Source: Flavobacterium turcicum
GTDB lineage: Bacteria; Bacteroidota; Bacteroidia; Flavobacteriales; Flavobacteriaceae
DNA: 64,000 nucleotides
Assembly (NCBI RefSeq): GCF_011365745.1
Contig: NZ_JAAOBY010000007.1
Location: 62,001 to 126,000 of the forward strand
Direction: 5' to 3'
Below are positions 35,318 to 44,904 of this stretch, piece after piece. The notes beneath the pieces were generated by a model, which was given only the letters and a program-made list of their open reading frames with translations, was not told the origin of the DNA and did not search any database. The stretch's first letter is position 1; every line of letters starts with the position of its first letter. A program made the translations under genes and the position numbers.

Positions 35318-35950
35318 ATGAAAAACAAAATAAATTTGTTACAAATAACCAATTTAGCGGTGTTGTTTTTTTGCATAAACTTTGCAAATGCCCAGAATTT
35401 AGACATTGATGTTTTAAGAAACATAAATCATAATAGGAACAAATCACTGGATCCAGCATCAAAAGGAATTACAAATAGTCTAGCTCCTGTAAGTATTGGA
35501 ACTCCAATTATTATGTACTCTGTCGGATTGATAATGAAAGATAGTACAGTCAAAAAGAAAGCTATTTTTATTGGAGAAGCCTTTTTGGCTTCAGGATTTA
35601 TAACATTTGCTTTAAAAAAAACAGTAAATAGAGAACGACCATTTGTAACTTATCCAGATATTGAGCAAGTTACAACAGCAACCGGACCTTCTTTCCCATC
35701 AGGGCACGCTTCTTTAGCTTTTGCAACTGCCACTTCCTTGAGTATGGCGTATCCAAAATGGTACATTATTGCTCCTTCGTTTGCGTGGGCAAGTGCAGTA
35801 AGCTATTCTCGTATGGTATTGGGTGTTCATTATCCAAGTGACGTGTTAGCTGGCGCAATCATAGGAAGCGGATCAGCTTATCTTTCCTATAAATTGAATA
35901 AATGGGTTAATAAAAAACAGAGGAAAAAAATCCCACAACTTTGGGAATAA
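35318..35950 (+). CDS. PAP2-family phosphatase, membrane/periplasmic
   Basis: This 210-residue protein has a signal peptide (LAVLFFCINFANAQ) and the three phosphatase motifs: KKTVNRERP, PSGHASLAF and SYSRMVLGVHYPSDVLAG, with the catalytic His in the last motif. Such enzymes remove phosphate from lipid or isoprenoid phosphates in the envelope. Its neighbours are an LtaS-like membrane enzyme and metal genes. The substrate is unknown. Confidence 0.88.
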   Translation: MKNKINLLQITNLAVLFFCINFANAQNLDIDVLRNINHNRNKSLDPASKGITNSLAPVSIGTPIIMYSVGLIMKDSTVKKKAIFIGEAFLASGFITFALKKTVNRERPFVTYPDIEQVTTATGPSFPSGHASLAFATATSLSMAYPKWYIIAPSFAWASAVSYSRMVLGVHYPSDVLAGAIIGSGSAYLSYKLNKWVNKKQRKKIPQLWE

Positions 35951-36008
35951 ATAGTTCTTTTTATTTAAAATCAAATACTTATGTTTTATATATAGTAAAA
36001 ATAAAAAG

Positions 36009-36152
36009 GTTACAAACATTCTAAAACGAAAGAAATACCCAACATCTGCAATGAAGTCTTTAAAAAACTTAAACCTATCCCAAACTGCCAGTATCATTGA
36101 TGATTTTGAAAACTATTTCAAGGCAGTAGAACCGATTAGGCAATGCTTTTAG
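36009..36152 (+). other. Short frame related to 33747-33920 (possible remnant)
   Basis: The frame reads VTNILKRKKYPTSAMKSLKN then LNLSQTASIIDDFENYFKAVEP and a stop. Another frame (MLLGSTFLLIKDEGEMVSGFS) continues from 36144 to about 36209, which may be the same gene after a frameshift. The first half is similar to the piece at 33747. Family and function are unknown. Confidence 0.35.
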
Positions 36153-36229
36153 GAAGTACATTTCTTTTAATAAAAGATGAAGGAGAAATGGTCTCTGGAT
36201 TCTCATAACTAAAAATACAATTTAAAAAA

Positions 36230-38191
36230 ATGAAAAATATATTTAACAAACGATTTTCATTACTATATTCATTTATATCAACTTATGTTCTGATTTCTTT
36301 CGGGATAAGAATTTCCCTTTATGCTTTATCATTTGATGATATTGATTTTTCTCTTATTTCAATTATCAAAATTTTCAGTTTAGGATTTTTCTTTGACCTA
36401 TCAGTAGCTTTGTTTTTTTCTACAATTTATTATTCATATCTACTTGCTTTACCTTCAAAACTTGTCGGTAGCATACTTGATAAGGTAATTACTTATTTTT
36501 TAATGGGTATTTTACTATTCATTAGTATTTTTTCTTTTGTTGCGGAATTTCCATTTTGGGAGGAATTCAATACAAGGTTTAACTTTATTGCTGTTGATTA
36601 TTTAATATATACTTACGAAGTTTTTGAAAATATAAATCAATCCTATCCAATCCCATTAATAATTTTGGTTCTATTTACTTTAATCTTCATTATATATGTC
36701 ATTTATAAGAAGAAAAATGTTTTTAGGGAAACATTCACAGAAAAACCAAAATTTAAAGAAAGGCTTTTTAATGTTTTACCTTTATTACTAGTAACATTAC
36801 TTTTCGCTTTTTTTGCAAAAAATAAACTTGCAGAATGGAGCATCAATAATTATGAAAATGAATTAAGCAAAAATGGTGTTTTCTCTTTTTTTTCAGCATT
36901 GCATTCAAACGAGTTAGATTATACAACATTTTATAAAACATTGCCTAACAAAGAAGCATATAAAATAGTAAAAAAGGAATTGCTTCAAAACAATCAAGAA
37001 TTTACAAATCAAGAAAAAGATGCGATTACAAGAAACGTAAGTGGCTCAAAAGAACAAGCCCCTAACATAGTTTTAATTGCTATTGAAAGTTTTAGTGCCG
37101 ATTTTTTAAAACAATTTGGAAACCAACAAAATCTAACACCTAATTATGAAGCATTAGCAAAAAACAGCATATTCTTTACTAATATGTATGCTACAGGTAC
37201 AAGAACTGTTCGAGGTATGGAAGCACTCACTCTCTGCGTTCCACCAACACCAGGAAACAGTATTGTAAGAAGACCAAATAATGAAAGTATATTTTCAATA
37301 GCTACGATATTAAAAAAGAAAAATTATGATTTAAGTTTTATATATGGAGGCGATGGCTATTTTGATAATATGAACACTTTTTTTGGCGGTCAAGGGTTTA
37401 ATATAATAGATAGAAACAGAGGAAATCCGCTATCTGATAATATTAAAACAAAACGATTTGCAATAGAAGACAACGAAGTAACATTTGAAAATGCTTGGGG
37501 AATTTGTGATGAAGATAGTTATACTCAATCTATAAAATATGCCAATATAAATTCAAAAAAAAACAAACCTTTTTTTCAATTTATAATGACAACATCTAAC
37601 CATAAACCCTATTCATTTCCTAATGGAAGAATAAATATGGTACAAGGAAGTAGAGAAAGTGCAGTAAAATATACTGATTTTGCTTTAGGACAATATATCA
37701 AAAAAGTGAAAACAAAACCTTGGTTTTCAAATACAATTTTTGTAATTGTTGCTGACCATTGTGCCAATAGTGCTGGTAAATGGGAAATAAATATTGAAAA
37801 TCATCATATTCCAGCAATGATTTACAATTTGAATAATCAAAAACAAAAAATCAATAAACTTGTATCGCAAATTGACCTAATGCCAACAGTATTTGGATAT
37901 TTGAATTGGAATTATCAAACAGAACTTTATGGCAAAGATATTAATATAATGAAACCTAATGAAGAAAGAGCTTTAATTGGAAATTATAGAACATTAGGAT
38001 TATTAAAGAATAAATATTTTACAGAAATAAATGACCGAAAAAAAGTAAATAATTATATATGGGATGCAGAAAAGAAAATAATGAAAAAAATAGAAAATAA
38101 AAATTTAATTGATTTAGAAAAATTAACTGTTTCTTATTACCAAACTGCGAGTGAACGATTCAAAAATGGTAAGATGAAACAAAGTAATTAA
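36230..38191 (+). CDS. LtaS-like sulfatase-family membrane protein
   Basis: This 653-residue protein has five N-terminal membrane segments (about 10-185) and a C-terminal sulfatase-type domain. The metal-binding start is NIVLIAIESFSADFL near residue 283 and the nucleophile region is TGTRTVRGMEAL near 323. Later come FIYGGDGYFDNM and ADHCANS (near 505). LtaS-like enzymes transfer phosphoglycerol or related groups to envelope glycans or lipids. Bacteroidetes have no lipoteichoic acid, so the acceptor here is unknown. It lies between the PAP2 and bestrophin genes. Confidence 0.85.
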   Translation: MKNIFNKRFSLLYSFISTYVLISFGIRISLYALSFDDIDFSLISIIKIFSLGFFFDLSVALFFSTIYYSYLLALPSKLVGSILDKVITYFLMGILLFISIFSFVAEFPFWEEFNTRFNFIAVDYLIYTYEVFENINQSYPIPLIILVLFTLIFIIYVIYKKKNVFRETFTEKPKFKERLFNVLPLLLVTLLFAFFAKNKLAEWSINNYENELSKNGVFSFFSALHSNELDYTTFYKTLPNKEAYKIVKKELLQNNQEFTNQEKDAITRNVSGSKEQAPNIVLIAIESFSADFLKQFGNQQNLTPNYEALAKNSIFFTNMYATGTRTVRGMEALTLCVPPTPGNSIVRRPNNESIFSIATILKKKNYDLSFIYGGDGYFDNMNTFFGGQGFNIIDRNRGNPLSDNIKTKRFAIEDNEVTFENAWGICDEDSYTQSIKYANINSKKNKPFFQFIMTTSNHKPYSFPNGRINMVQGSRESAVKYTDFALGQYIKKVKTKPWFSNTIFVIVADHCANSAGKWEINIENHHIPAMIYNLNNQKQKINKLVSQIDLMPTVFGYLNWNYQTELYGKDINIMKPNEERALIGNYRTLGLLKNKYFTEINDRKKVNNYIWDAEKKIMKKIENKNLIDLEKLTVSYYQTASERFKNGKMKQSN

Positions 38192-38252
38192 TTATAAATG
38201 ATTATGTTTTTGTTCTAGATGGATTTTGTCTAAATAATTAAAAAATTAATTT

Positions 38253-39122
38253 ATGCTATTAAATAAAAGAATATCAATATTCACATTTTTGAAACAAATA
38301 AAATTTGACATAACTGCCATTCTAATCTATGCTATAGTAGTAGGAATTGCTGACCAGTACGGTTTTCTGTCAAAAATAGAAATACCAATTGCTATGAGTG
38401 CCATAATCGGAACTGCATTATCATTATTACTGGCTTTTAGAACAGCCCATGCTTATGAAAGATGGTGGGAAGCAAGAATAATTTGGGGTGCAATAGTAAA
38501 CGATTCAAGAACTTTAATACGTCAAGTAAAGCAATTTTTACCAGAAAAAGACACTAAAATTGTGCAGGATTTTGCGTACCGTCAAATAATTTGGTGTTAT
38601 GTTTTAGGAGAATCGTTGCGAAAATTATCGTATTCAAAAAAAGTATACGACTATGTTAAAGAACATAAATTATCAAAAAACAACATCCCAAATGCAATAA
38701 TTAATCAACATAGTGAAGCACTATCTAAACTAGAAATTAGCGATTTCAAGCAAATACAGATTGACAGTACTTTAAGTCGCTTGTGCGACTCTATGGGAAA
38801 ATGCGAACGTATTAAAAACACCGTTTTTCCAAAATCATACAGCTTATTGGTACATTTTTTTATTTATGTTTTTGCCACGCTTTTACCATTTGGGTTAGAT
38901 GATAAATATGTTTTAGTAGAAATATTTTTAACAGCTTTGATACCTATAATATTTATAGCCATAGAACGAACGGCAATTATATTACAAGATCCGTTCGAAA
39001 ATGTAACAACCGACATTCCAATGACAAGTCTTGCAATAACAATAGAAATAAATATTAAAGAATTGATAGGCGATACAGATTTACCAATTGTAGAAAAGCC
39101 AAAATCGTTTTATATAATGTAA
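38253..39122 (+). CDS. Bestrophin-family channel
   Basis: This 289-residue protein shows the bestrophin pattern: ALSLLLAFRTAHAYERWWEAR near residue 58, WGAIVNDSRTLIRQV, and the C-terminal DPFENVTTDIPM region. Hydrophobic segments lie near 20-37, 47-62, 200-217 and 223-240. Bacterial bestrophins form pentameric ion channels. The gene ends 10 bases before the MgtC-like gene, so the two are co-transcribed. Confidence 0.9.
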   Translation: MLLNKRISIFTFLKQIKFDITAILIYAIVVGIADQYGFLSKIEIPIAMSAIIGTALSLLLAFRTAHAYERWWEARIIWGAIVNDSRTLIRQVKQFLPEKDTKIVQDFAYRQIIWCYVLGESLRKLSYSKKVYDYVKEHKLSKNNIPNAIINQHSEALSKLEISDFKQIQIDSTLSRLCDSMGKCERIKNTVFPKSYSLLVHFFIYVFATLLPFGLDDKYVLVEIFLTALIPIIFIAIERTAIILQDPFENVTTDIPMTSLAITIEINIKELIGDTDLPIVEKPKSFYIM

Positions 39123-39132
39123 TATATAAATT

Positions 39133-39600
39133 ATGGATATAAATGCAGAATTAATTATTGTTTCCAAACTGATTGTCTCCTTTTTATTAGGAGGATTTAT
39201 TGGTTTAGATAGAGAAAAACACTGTCAAGATGCAGGAATAAGAACGTATGCAGCCGTATGTATTGGCGCAACTTTGTTTACAGCTATTACAGCCCATTTG
39301 GTAAATAACCCAGCGGATACTTCAAGAGTAATTGCAAATATTGTAACAGGCGTTGGTTTTCTAGGTGCTGGAATTATTTATCGCAATTCTACTGCAGGAA
39401 CATCACACGGATTAACAACAGCAGCAACCGTATGGTGTACATCAGCAGTTGGTGTTGCGGTAGGATTAGATATGTTTATTATAGCTATAATAGGTGCTTG
39501 CGCATTGTATTTTCTACTTTCATTACACCATCAAAAATGGTATATAAAATGGAAGCAAAATATGATAATAAAACACGGTAAGGAAAACGAAAATGATTAA
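39133..39600 (+). CDS. MgtC/SapB-family membrane protein
   Basis: This 155-residue protein has the family hallmark GGFIGLDREKHCQDAGIRTYAAVCIGATLF at residues about 20-50, then ANIVTGVGFLGAGIIYRNS and GLTTAATVWCTSAVGVAVG. It has four to five membrane segments. The family is linked to magnesium limitation and control of membrane potential. It sits between bestrophin and a metal P-type ATPase, a plausible ion-homeostasis set. Confidence 0.9.
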   Translation: MDINAELIIVSKLIVSFLLGGFIGLDREKHCQDAGIRTYAAVCIGATLFTAITAHLVNNPADTSRVIANIVTGVGFLGAGIIYRNSTAGTSHGLTTAATVWCTSAVGVAVGLDMFIIAIIGACALYFLLSLHHQKWYIKWKQNMIIKHGKENEND

Positions 39601-39636
39601 ATAAAATATTCTTAATTAATTTAAAATGATTAAAAA

Positions 39637-41733
39637 ATGAAAAATACAGATCCAAAACACAAGCACACTTATGATGCTCAAGGTAAAATGACTTGCTGTT
39701 CACAAGAAGAAAAAATAAATAAAATGGCAGATAAGCAGGTAAAAAAGAAAACTAAAAAAGAAAGCTGTTGTAGCAACGAACACGATGATACAAAGGCTAA
39801 AAAAATAGTAAAGGACCAGCACAATCACGATGAGCATTCGGATGATGACGGACACGACCATTCAGGCGGTAATCAAACGACGTTTCAAATGTTCTTGCCA
39901 GCAGTTATAAGTTTTGTGCTATTACTCATTGCTATTGGTTTTGATAATTATTTTCCACAAACTTGGTTCACTGGCTGGGTCCGTATTTCTTGGTATGTAG
40001 TAGCTTATGCTCCTGTTGGTTTTCCGGTAATAAAAGAAGCTTTTGAAAGCATACGTAAAGGCGAAATCTTTTCAGAATTCCTATTAATGAGTATTGCTAC
40101 AATCGGAGCATTCGCTATTGGTGAATATCCCGAAGGTGTTGCCGTAATGCTATTTTATGCCGTTGGCGAAGTATTTCAAACACTGGCAGTTCAAAGAGCA
40201 AAAAACAACATCAAATTATTGTTGGATCAAAGACCAGATACCGCTACAGTTATCAAAGAGGGCAATACTATTGATAAAAAAGCAGCTGAAATTGTCATTG
40301 GAGAAATAATCCAATTACGCCCAGGAGAAAAATTAGCACTCGACGGAAAATTACTTTCAGATAATGCTTCCTTAAACACAGCAGCATTAACAGGAGAAAG
40401 CAAACCAGATACAAAACAAAAAGGAGAAACCGTTCTTGCAGGAATGATTAACCTGAATACAGTTGTTCAAGTCGAAGTGACAACGGCTTACACTGATAGT
40501 AAGTTGTCAAAAATCCTTGAGATGGTGCAAGATGCCACGGCTAAAAAAGCACCTACCGAACTATTTATTCGAAGATTTGCTAAAATATACACCCCAATAG
40601 TTGTGTTTTTGGCAATCTGTATTTGTTTAGTTCCAATGATATTCATAGAAAATTATATCTTCAACGATTGGTTATACCGAGCTTTAGTTTTCTTGGTTAT
40701 TTCCTGTCCTTGTGCGCTGGTAATTTCTATTCCTTTGGGATATTTTGGAGGTATTGGTGCAGCAAGTAAAAATGGAATTTTAGTAAAAGGCTCGAATTTT
40801 CTAGATATAATGGCATCTATTCAAACAGTAGTTATGGACAAAACTGGAACGCTGACCAAAGGCGTTTTTAAAGTTCAAAAAGTGGTAGCCGTTGATATTC
40901 CGGAAGCTGATTTAATAAAATTCACAGCAGCATTAGAAACCAAATCCACACATCCGGTAGGAACTGCTATTATTGAATATGCCAAAGGTTCAGAAAAAGA
41001 GGTAACAGTTACCGATGTCGAAGAAATTGCAGGACACGGATTGAAAGGTAATGTAGAAGGAAAAGAAATATTGGCAGGAAATGTAAAATTAATGAAGAAA
41101 TTCAATATCAGTTACGATGCTGAAATCGACAACACACCATTTACAATAATAGTTATTGCCATCAATCAAAAATATGCAGGATACTTTCTAATTGCTGACG
41201 AAATAAAAGAAGATGCAAAAACAGCTATCGAAAGTTTGCATAAAATAAACATCAAAACCGTAATGCTTTCGGGAGATAAACAAGCCGTTGCAGATGCTGT
41301 TGCAAAAGAATTAAATATCGATCAAGCCTATGGCGATTTGTTGCCTGAAAACAAAGTGGAAAAAGTTGAGGAATTAAAATCTCAAAACTTAAAAATTGCT
41401 TTTGTGGGCGATGGTGTAAACGATGCGCCAGTGGTTGCCCTTGCCGATGCCGGAATTGCAATGGGTGGTTTAGGAAGCGATGCCACTATTGAAACTGCAG
41501 ATATTGTTATTCAAAATGACCAGCCTACAAAAATTTTTACAGCTATAAATATTGGTAAAAAAACAAAACAAATAGTGTATCAGAACATTGGATTAGCATT
41601 CGCTGTAAAAGCAGTTGTTTTGGTTCTTGGTGCAGGAGGTTTAGCTACAATGTGGGAAGCCGTTTTTGCAGATGTTGGTGTAGCAATGTTAGCTATTTTA
41701 AATGCTATTAGAATTCAAAGAATGAAGTTTTAA
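39637..41733 (+). CDS. P1B-2-type metal ATPase (Zn/Cd/Pb exporter)
   Basis: This 698-residue inner membrane exporter has a Cys- and His-rich N-terminal tail (CCSQEEK, ESCCSNEHDD, HNHDEHSDDDGHDHSGG) instead of an HMA domain. It then has the usual ATPase parts: LTGESKPD, the metal site CPC in ISCPCALV, the phosphorylation motif DKTGTLTKG, HPVGTAI and GDGVNDAPVVAL. The last segments have FAVKA and ADVGVAML; this Lys/Asp pair together with CPC marks Zn2+/Cd2+/Pb2+ pumps. It lies at the end of the envelope block and is followed by a terminator. A decayed copy of its start is at 35040. Confidence 0.93.
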   Translation: MKNTDPKHKHTYDAQGKMTCCSQEEKINKMADKQVKKKTKKESCCSNEHDDTKAKKIVKDQHNHDEHSDDDGHDHSGGNQTTFQMFLPAVISFVLLLIAIGFDNYFPQTWFTGWVRISWYVVAYAPVGFPVIKEAFESIRKGEIFSEFLLMSIATIGAFAIGEYPEGVAVMLFYAVGEVFQTLAVQRAKNNIKLLLDQRPDTATVIKEGNTIDKKAAEIVIGEIIQLRPGEKLALDGKLLSDNASLNTAALTGESKPDTKQKGETVLAGMINLNTVVQVEVTTAYTDSKLSKILEMVQDATAKKAPTELFIRRFAKIYTPIVVFLAICICLVPMIFIENYIFNDWLYRALVFLVISCPCALVISIPLGYFGGIGAASKNGILVKGSNFLDIMASIQTVVMDKTGTLTKGVFKVQKVVAVDIPEADLIKFTAALETKSTHPVGTAIIEYAKGSEKEVTVTDVEEIAGHGLKGNVEGKEILAGNVKLMKKFNISYDAEIDNTPFTIIVIAINQKYAGYFLIADEIKEDAKTAIESLHKINIKTVMLSGDKQAVADAVAKELNIDQAYGDLLPENKVEKVEELKSQNLKIAFVGDGVNDAPVVALADAGIAMGGLGSDATIETADIVIQNDQPTKIFTAINIGKKTKQIVYQNIGLAFAVKAVVLVLGAGGLATMWEAVFADVGVAMLAILNAIRIQRMKF

Positions 41734-41750
41734 ATCTGATATTAATAAGA

Positions 41751-41775
41751 AGCGTCCATTAATAGGGACGCTCTT
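41751..41775 (+). terminator. Terminator after the P1B-2 ATPase gene
   Basis: AGCGTCC pairs with GGACGCT around a short loop and the right arm is followed by CTTT. It lies 17 bases after the ATPase stop codon. Confidence 0.7.
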
Positions 41776-41783
41776 TAAAATAT

Positions 41784-41870
41784 TTATGATTTTTTTGGAG
41801 GTGTTTTTCCTCCTGCACAACAAGAACCATCTACACTACAAGATTTTTTCTCATTAGAGACTAGAACCAT
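41784..41870 (-). CDS. Possible 28-residue Cys/Lys-rich peptide
   Basis: A minus-strand frame starting MVLVSNEKKSCSVDGSCCAG ends with a Lys- and Pro-rich tail (GGKTPPKKS). It holds three cysteines in a CSVDGSCC cluster and resembles small metallothionein-like or metal-binding tails. It lies after the dsbD terminator and in front of the ATPase terminator. It could be a real small metal-binding peptide or the last part of a lost gene. Confidence 0.4.
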   Translation of the reverse strand: MVLVSNEKKSCSVDGSCCAGGKTPPKKS

Positions 41871-41932
41871 TACCCAATAAAATCAAAGTATTTTAAAAGT
41901 TATTATTTTTAACCCTAAAAATATTGCGTTAT

Positions 41933-41969
41933 AAAAAAAGCTGTCCAAATCATTTTAGACAGCTTTTTT
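41933..41969. terminator. Bidirectional terminator between dsbD and the small peptide frame
   Basis: AAAAAAAGCTGTC pairs with GACAGCTTTTTT. A tracts and T tracts on both sides allow use in both directions. It directly follows the dsbD stop codon at 41970 on the minus strand. Confidence 0.9.
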
Positions 41970-43940
41970 CTATTTTTGAAACTGTTTAATGCCATATTTC
42001 AGCCATTGTTCATATTCAGTAATGTCTGGCATATATCCAACTGGTTGGTTTAAACTTTTCTCTTTTGTATCCAAAATGATATAATACGGCTGAGCGTTTG
42101 CCTTATAACGAGTGATTTGGAAATCACTCCATTTGTTTCCTATTGATTTTATCTTTTTGCCAGTTTCTTTAGAGACATATTGTTCCTCGATAGGCAATTC
42201 TCTTTTGTCATCAACATATAGTGAAATAAGAACTACTTCATTATTTAAAATAGATAAAATGCGAGGATCCGACCAAACATAATCTTCCATTTTTCGGCAA
42301 TTTACACAAGCAAATCCTGTAAAATCCAAGAGAATAGGTTTGTTTACACTTTTGGCATAAGCCAATCCTTTTTCATAATCGGTAAAAGCCATAATATCAT
42401 GTGGTCCTTTATGTGCTCCGTCTGGTAATGCTATTGCTGATGTAGATTCTCTGTTGGAGCCGCCTACACCGTATGGAGATTCGCTATAGGTCATAGGTGG
42501 AGGAAAGCCACTTATTAATTTTAATGGAGCACCCCATAAACCTGGAATAAGATATATTGTAAATACCAATATTAATAATCCAACAGATAAACGTCCTACC
42601 GAAATAGAAGATGAAGGAGAATCATGTGGCAAAGTTATCTTTCCGAATAAGTAGAATGCCAAAGTACCGAATATCGCTATCCAAATGGCTAAAAATATTT
42701 CTCTTTCAAACCAGTGCAATTGCAATACTAAATCGGCATTAGACAAGAATTTAAATGCTAAAGCTAATTCTATAAAACCTAAAAATACTTTTACTGTATT
42801 TAACCATCCGCCAGATTTTGGTAATGTATTTAACCAACCTGGGAACATGGCAAATAACATAAAGGGTAATGCTAAAGCAAAAGAAAAACCTAACATTCCT
42901 ACAATTGGTGCGATACCTCCTTTGGAAGCTGCTTCAACCAGTAAAGTTCCTATAATTGGTCCGGTACAAGAAAAGGAAACGATTGCAAGAGCCAATGCCA
43001 TGAATACGATTCCTAATATTCCACCTTTATCCGCTTGACGGTCTACCTTATTTGCCCAAGAATTAGGTAACATGATTTCGAAAGCACCTAAAAATGATAA
43101 CGAAAATACAACTAATAATACAAAGAAAATAACATTAAACCATACATTGGTAGATAATGCATTTAGTGCATCGGCACCAAAAATTAAGGTAATTACTGTT
43201 CCCAAAAATACATAAATCAAGATAATCGAAATACCATAAATAATCGCATTTTTGATCCCTTTGGCTTTGGTTTTACTTTGTTTTGTAAAGAAACTTACCG
43301 TCATGGGAATCATAGGAAATACGCAAGGAGTAAGCAAGGCTGCAAAACCAGATAAGAAAGCGATAAAGAAAATCATATATAAACTCGAATCAGATTCTTT
43401 CGATTCTGGTTGTTTTTCTATTGTGGAATTCGCATCAGTTTTAGTAGTTTTCTCATTTACAATATCCGCAGCTTGGATTTCTTTTGCTTCAAGCGTTTTA
43501 AGATTAAACTCAAAGTATTTTGTTTCGCTAATACAGTTTTCCTTGCAAACTTGGTAAGAAAGCTCCACTTGTATAATTTCCTTTTCTGGATTAATCTGTT
43601 TGATTAATTGGGTAAAAGTAACTTTATCGGAAAAGAAGATTTCATCGACACCAAAGATTTCATTAAACTCTCGTTTGGTTTCACTTTCGGTTGCTTTTCC
43701 AATAAATTCATAATTGCTTTTGTTATCATGAAAAATGAATTCGGCAGGAAGAGGACCATCTTCAGGTGTAAATTGAGAATATACGTGCCAACCTGCTTCG
43801 ATATTACCATTAAAAGTAAGTACATATTCTGAGGTGGATTTCTTCTCGATTCTAGGTTCCCATTTCACAGGATTTATAATCTGTGCCTGGACTTTGACAA
43901 AAACAAAGCCCAAGAGTAATAAATAAAAGATTTTCTTCAT
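41970..43940 (-). CDS. dsbD: DsbD-type thiol:disulfide transmembrane reductase
   Basis: This 656-residue protein has a signal peptide (YLLLLGFVFVKVQAQ). An N-terminal DsbD-alpha domain (about 20-160, with YQVCKENCISETKYFEF) is followed by an eight-segment membrane domain whose active cysteines sit in LLTPCVFPMIPM and VSFSCTGPI. A C-terminal thioredoxin domain has GFACVNCRKMEDYVW. It moves electrons from cytosolic thioredoxin to periplasmic proteins. Near it lie TlpA-type and HMA-type genes on the same strand; a terminator-like hairpin at 44017-44051 separates it from that group. Copper stress oxidises periplasmic thiols, so a role in that response is likely. Confidence 0.93.
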   Translation of the reverse strand: MKKIFYLLLLGFVFVKVQAQIINPVKWEPRIEKKSTSEYVLTFNGNIEAGWHVYSQFTPEDGPLPAEFIFHDNKSNYEFIGKATESETKREFNEIFGVDEIFFSDKVTFTQLIKQINPEKEIIQVELSYQVCKENCISETKYFEFNLKTLEAKEIQAADIVNEKTTKTDANSTIEKQPESKESDSSLYMIFFIAFLSGFAALLTPCVFPMIPMTVSFFTKQSKTKAKGIKNAIIYGISIILIYVFLGTVITLIFGADALNALSTNVWFNVIFFVLLVVFSLSFLGAFEIMLPNSWANKVDRQADKGGILGIVFMALALAIVSFSCTGPIIGTLLVEAASKGGIAPIVGMLGFSFALALPFMLFAMFPGWLNTLPKSGGWLNTVKVFLGFIELALAFKFLSNADLVLQLHWFEREIFLAIWIAIFGTLAFYLFGKITLPHDSPSSSISVGRLSVGLLILVFTIYLIPGLWGAPLKLISGFPPPMTYSESPYGVGGSNRESTSAIALPDGAHKGPHDIMAFTDYEKGLAYAKSVNKPILLDFTGFACVNCRKMEDYVWSDPRILSILNNEVVLISLYVDDKRELPIEEQYVSKETGKKIKSIGNKWSDFQITRYKANAQPYYIILDTKEKSLNQPVGYMPDITEYEQWLKYGIKQFQK

Positions 43941-44016
43941 TTTATAAGTTTAATCAGAACGATTTGTTCTGGTGATAATTTGATTTTACACGTGTCATTT
44001 CCCGATAAGCCATAGG

Positions 44017-44051
44017 AAGTGTTTCGATGGTCTTTTGCCATCGAAACACTT
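44017..44051. terminator. Perfect 14-bp hairpin between the 44096 gene and dsbD
   Basis: AAGTGTTTCGATGG pairs exactly with CCATCGAAACACTT around a 7-base loop. It follows the 44096 gene on the minus strand but has no strong T run on that side. Confidence 0.65.
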
Positions 44052-44095
44052 ATTTTATGAACTTTAGATTTAAATTAAAATCTTGGCGAAGTAAT

Positions 44096-44902
44096 TTATT
44101 TGGTCACATTAAAAAAAGTATATTCCAGTTTTAAGAAAACACCATCAGATGTGGCACGTTGCATCGAGCTATACAATTCTTTTTTGTATGCAAGGTCAAT
44201 TCTCGCCTGACTGTTAATGATAAACTGAATCGAAGGAACTACATCCAGATATGATTTTCCGTTTTCGGTTATCGTTTGTCCAGTAAATTCCAGCATCGCA
44301 TTGATGTTGGTTTGTTTAAAACTTGTATAATTTTTTGGATACATTAATTTCCCTACTGAGAACGTATAATTTACTGCGCTGTTACCCAAAAAATCCGGAA
44401 AGCTATAATCACTGTTATTAAGTGCCCGCGCGTAACTTACAGAAGAACTTATGGCAACTTTATGGATTAACTGAGTAGCTACCAGACCAGCTTCGTAACC
44501 AGAGTTTCCTCCCATTAAGTCTATAGCTTCCTGATTAATAAAAGAGTTATTATAACTGTATCGTCCAAAGGCAGCCATCCTAAAATGACTTTGTAAATCA
44601 TCTACAGAAAAGAAACGATATTTAGCATAAAAACCACCACCTTTAAGTCCCAATCCATTTTCTTGGTTACTAAGAAAAGCTGAGGTACGAACCATGATAT
44701 TTTTATTTATTCCCCAAGTAACTTCGGGCGTTAAATTATACATAGACCCACTTTCCAGTTGATTTTTCATAAGAGATTGACCAACCCGAACCCCAATAGA
44801 ACCCGCCGGAACATTACTAGCGGGTTCGGTTACTACAAATAATTCCTGTGCATCTATTTTGAATGAAACAAGTAATAAGAAAACAATTGATAGATATTTC
44901 AT
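44096..44902 (-). CDS. Predicted outer membrane beta-barrel protein of unknown family
   Basis: This 268-residue protein has a signal peptide (YLSIVFLLLVSFKIDAQ) and alternating strands such as NAMLEFTGQTI, ending FLKLEYTFFNVTK. The ASNVPAGSIGVRVGQSLM start and GGGFYAKYRFF suggest a transporter-like barrel. It begins 3 bases before the stop of the upstream HMA protein gene, so it is in the same operon as HMA and TlpA genes. The function is unknown; a metal-related role is inferred from the neighbours. Confidence 0.65.
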   Translation of the reverse strand: MKYLSIVFLLLVSFKIDAQELFVVTEPASNVPAGSIGVRVGQSLMKNQLESGSMYNLTPEVTWGINKNIMVRTSAFLSNQENGLGLKGGGFYAKYRFFSVDDLQSHFRMAAFGRYSYNNSFINQEAIDLMGGNSGYEAGLVATQLIHKVAISSSVSYARALNNSDYSFPDFLGNSAVNYTFSVGKLMYPKNYTSFKQTNINAMLEFTGQTITENGKSYLDVVPSIQFIINSQARIDLAYKKELYSSMQRATSDGVFLKLEYTFFNVTK

Positions 44903-44904
44903 TT

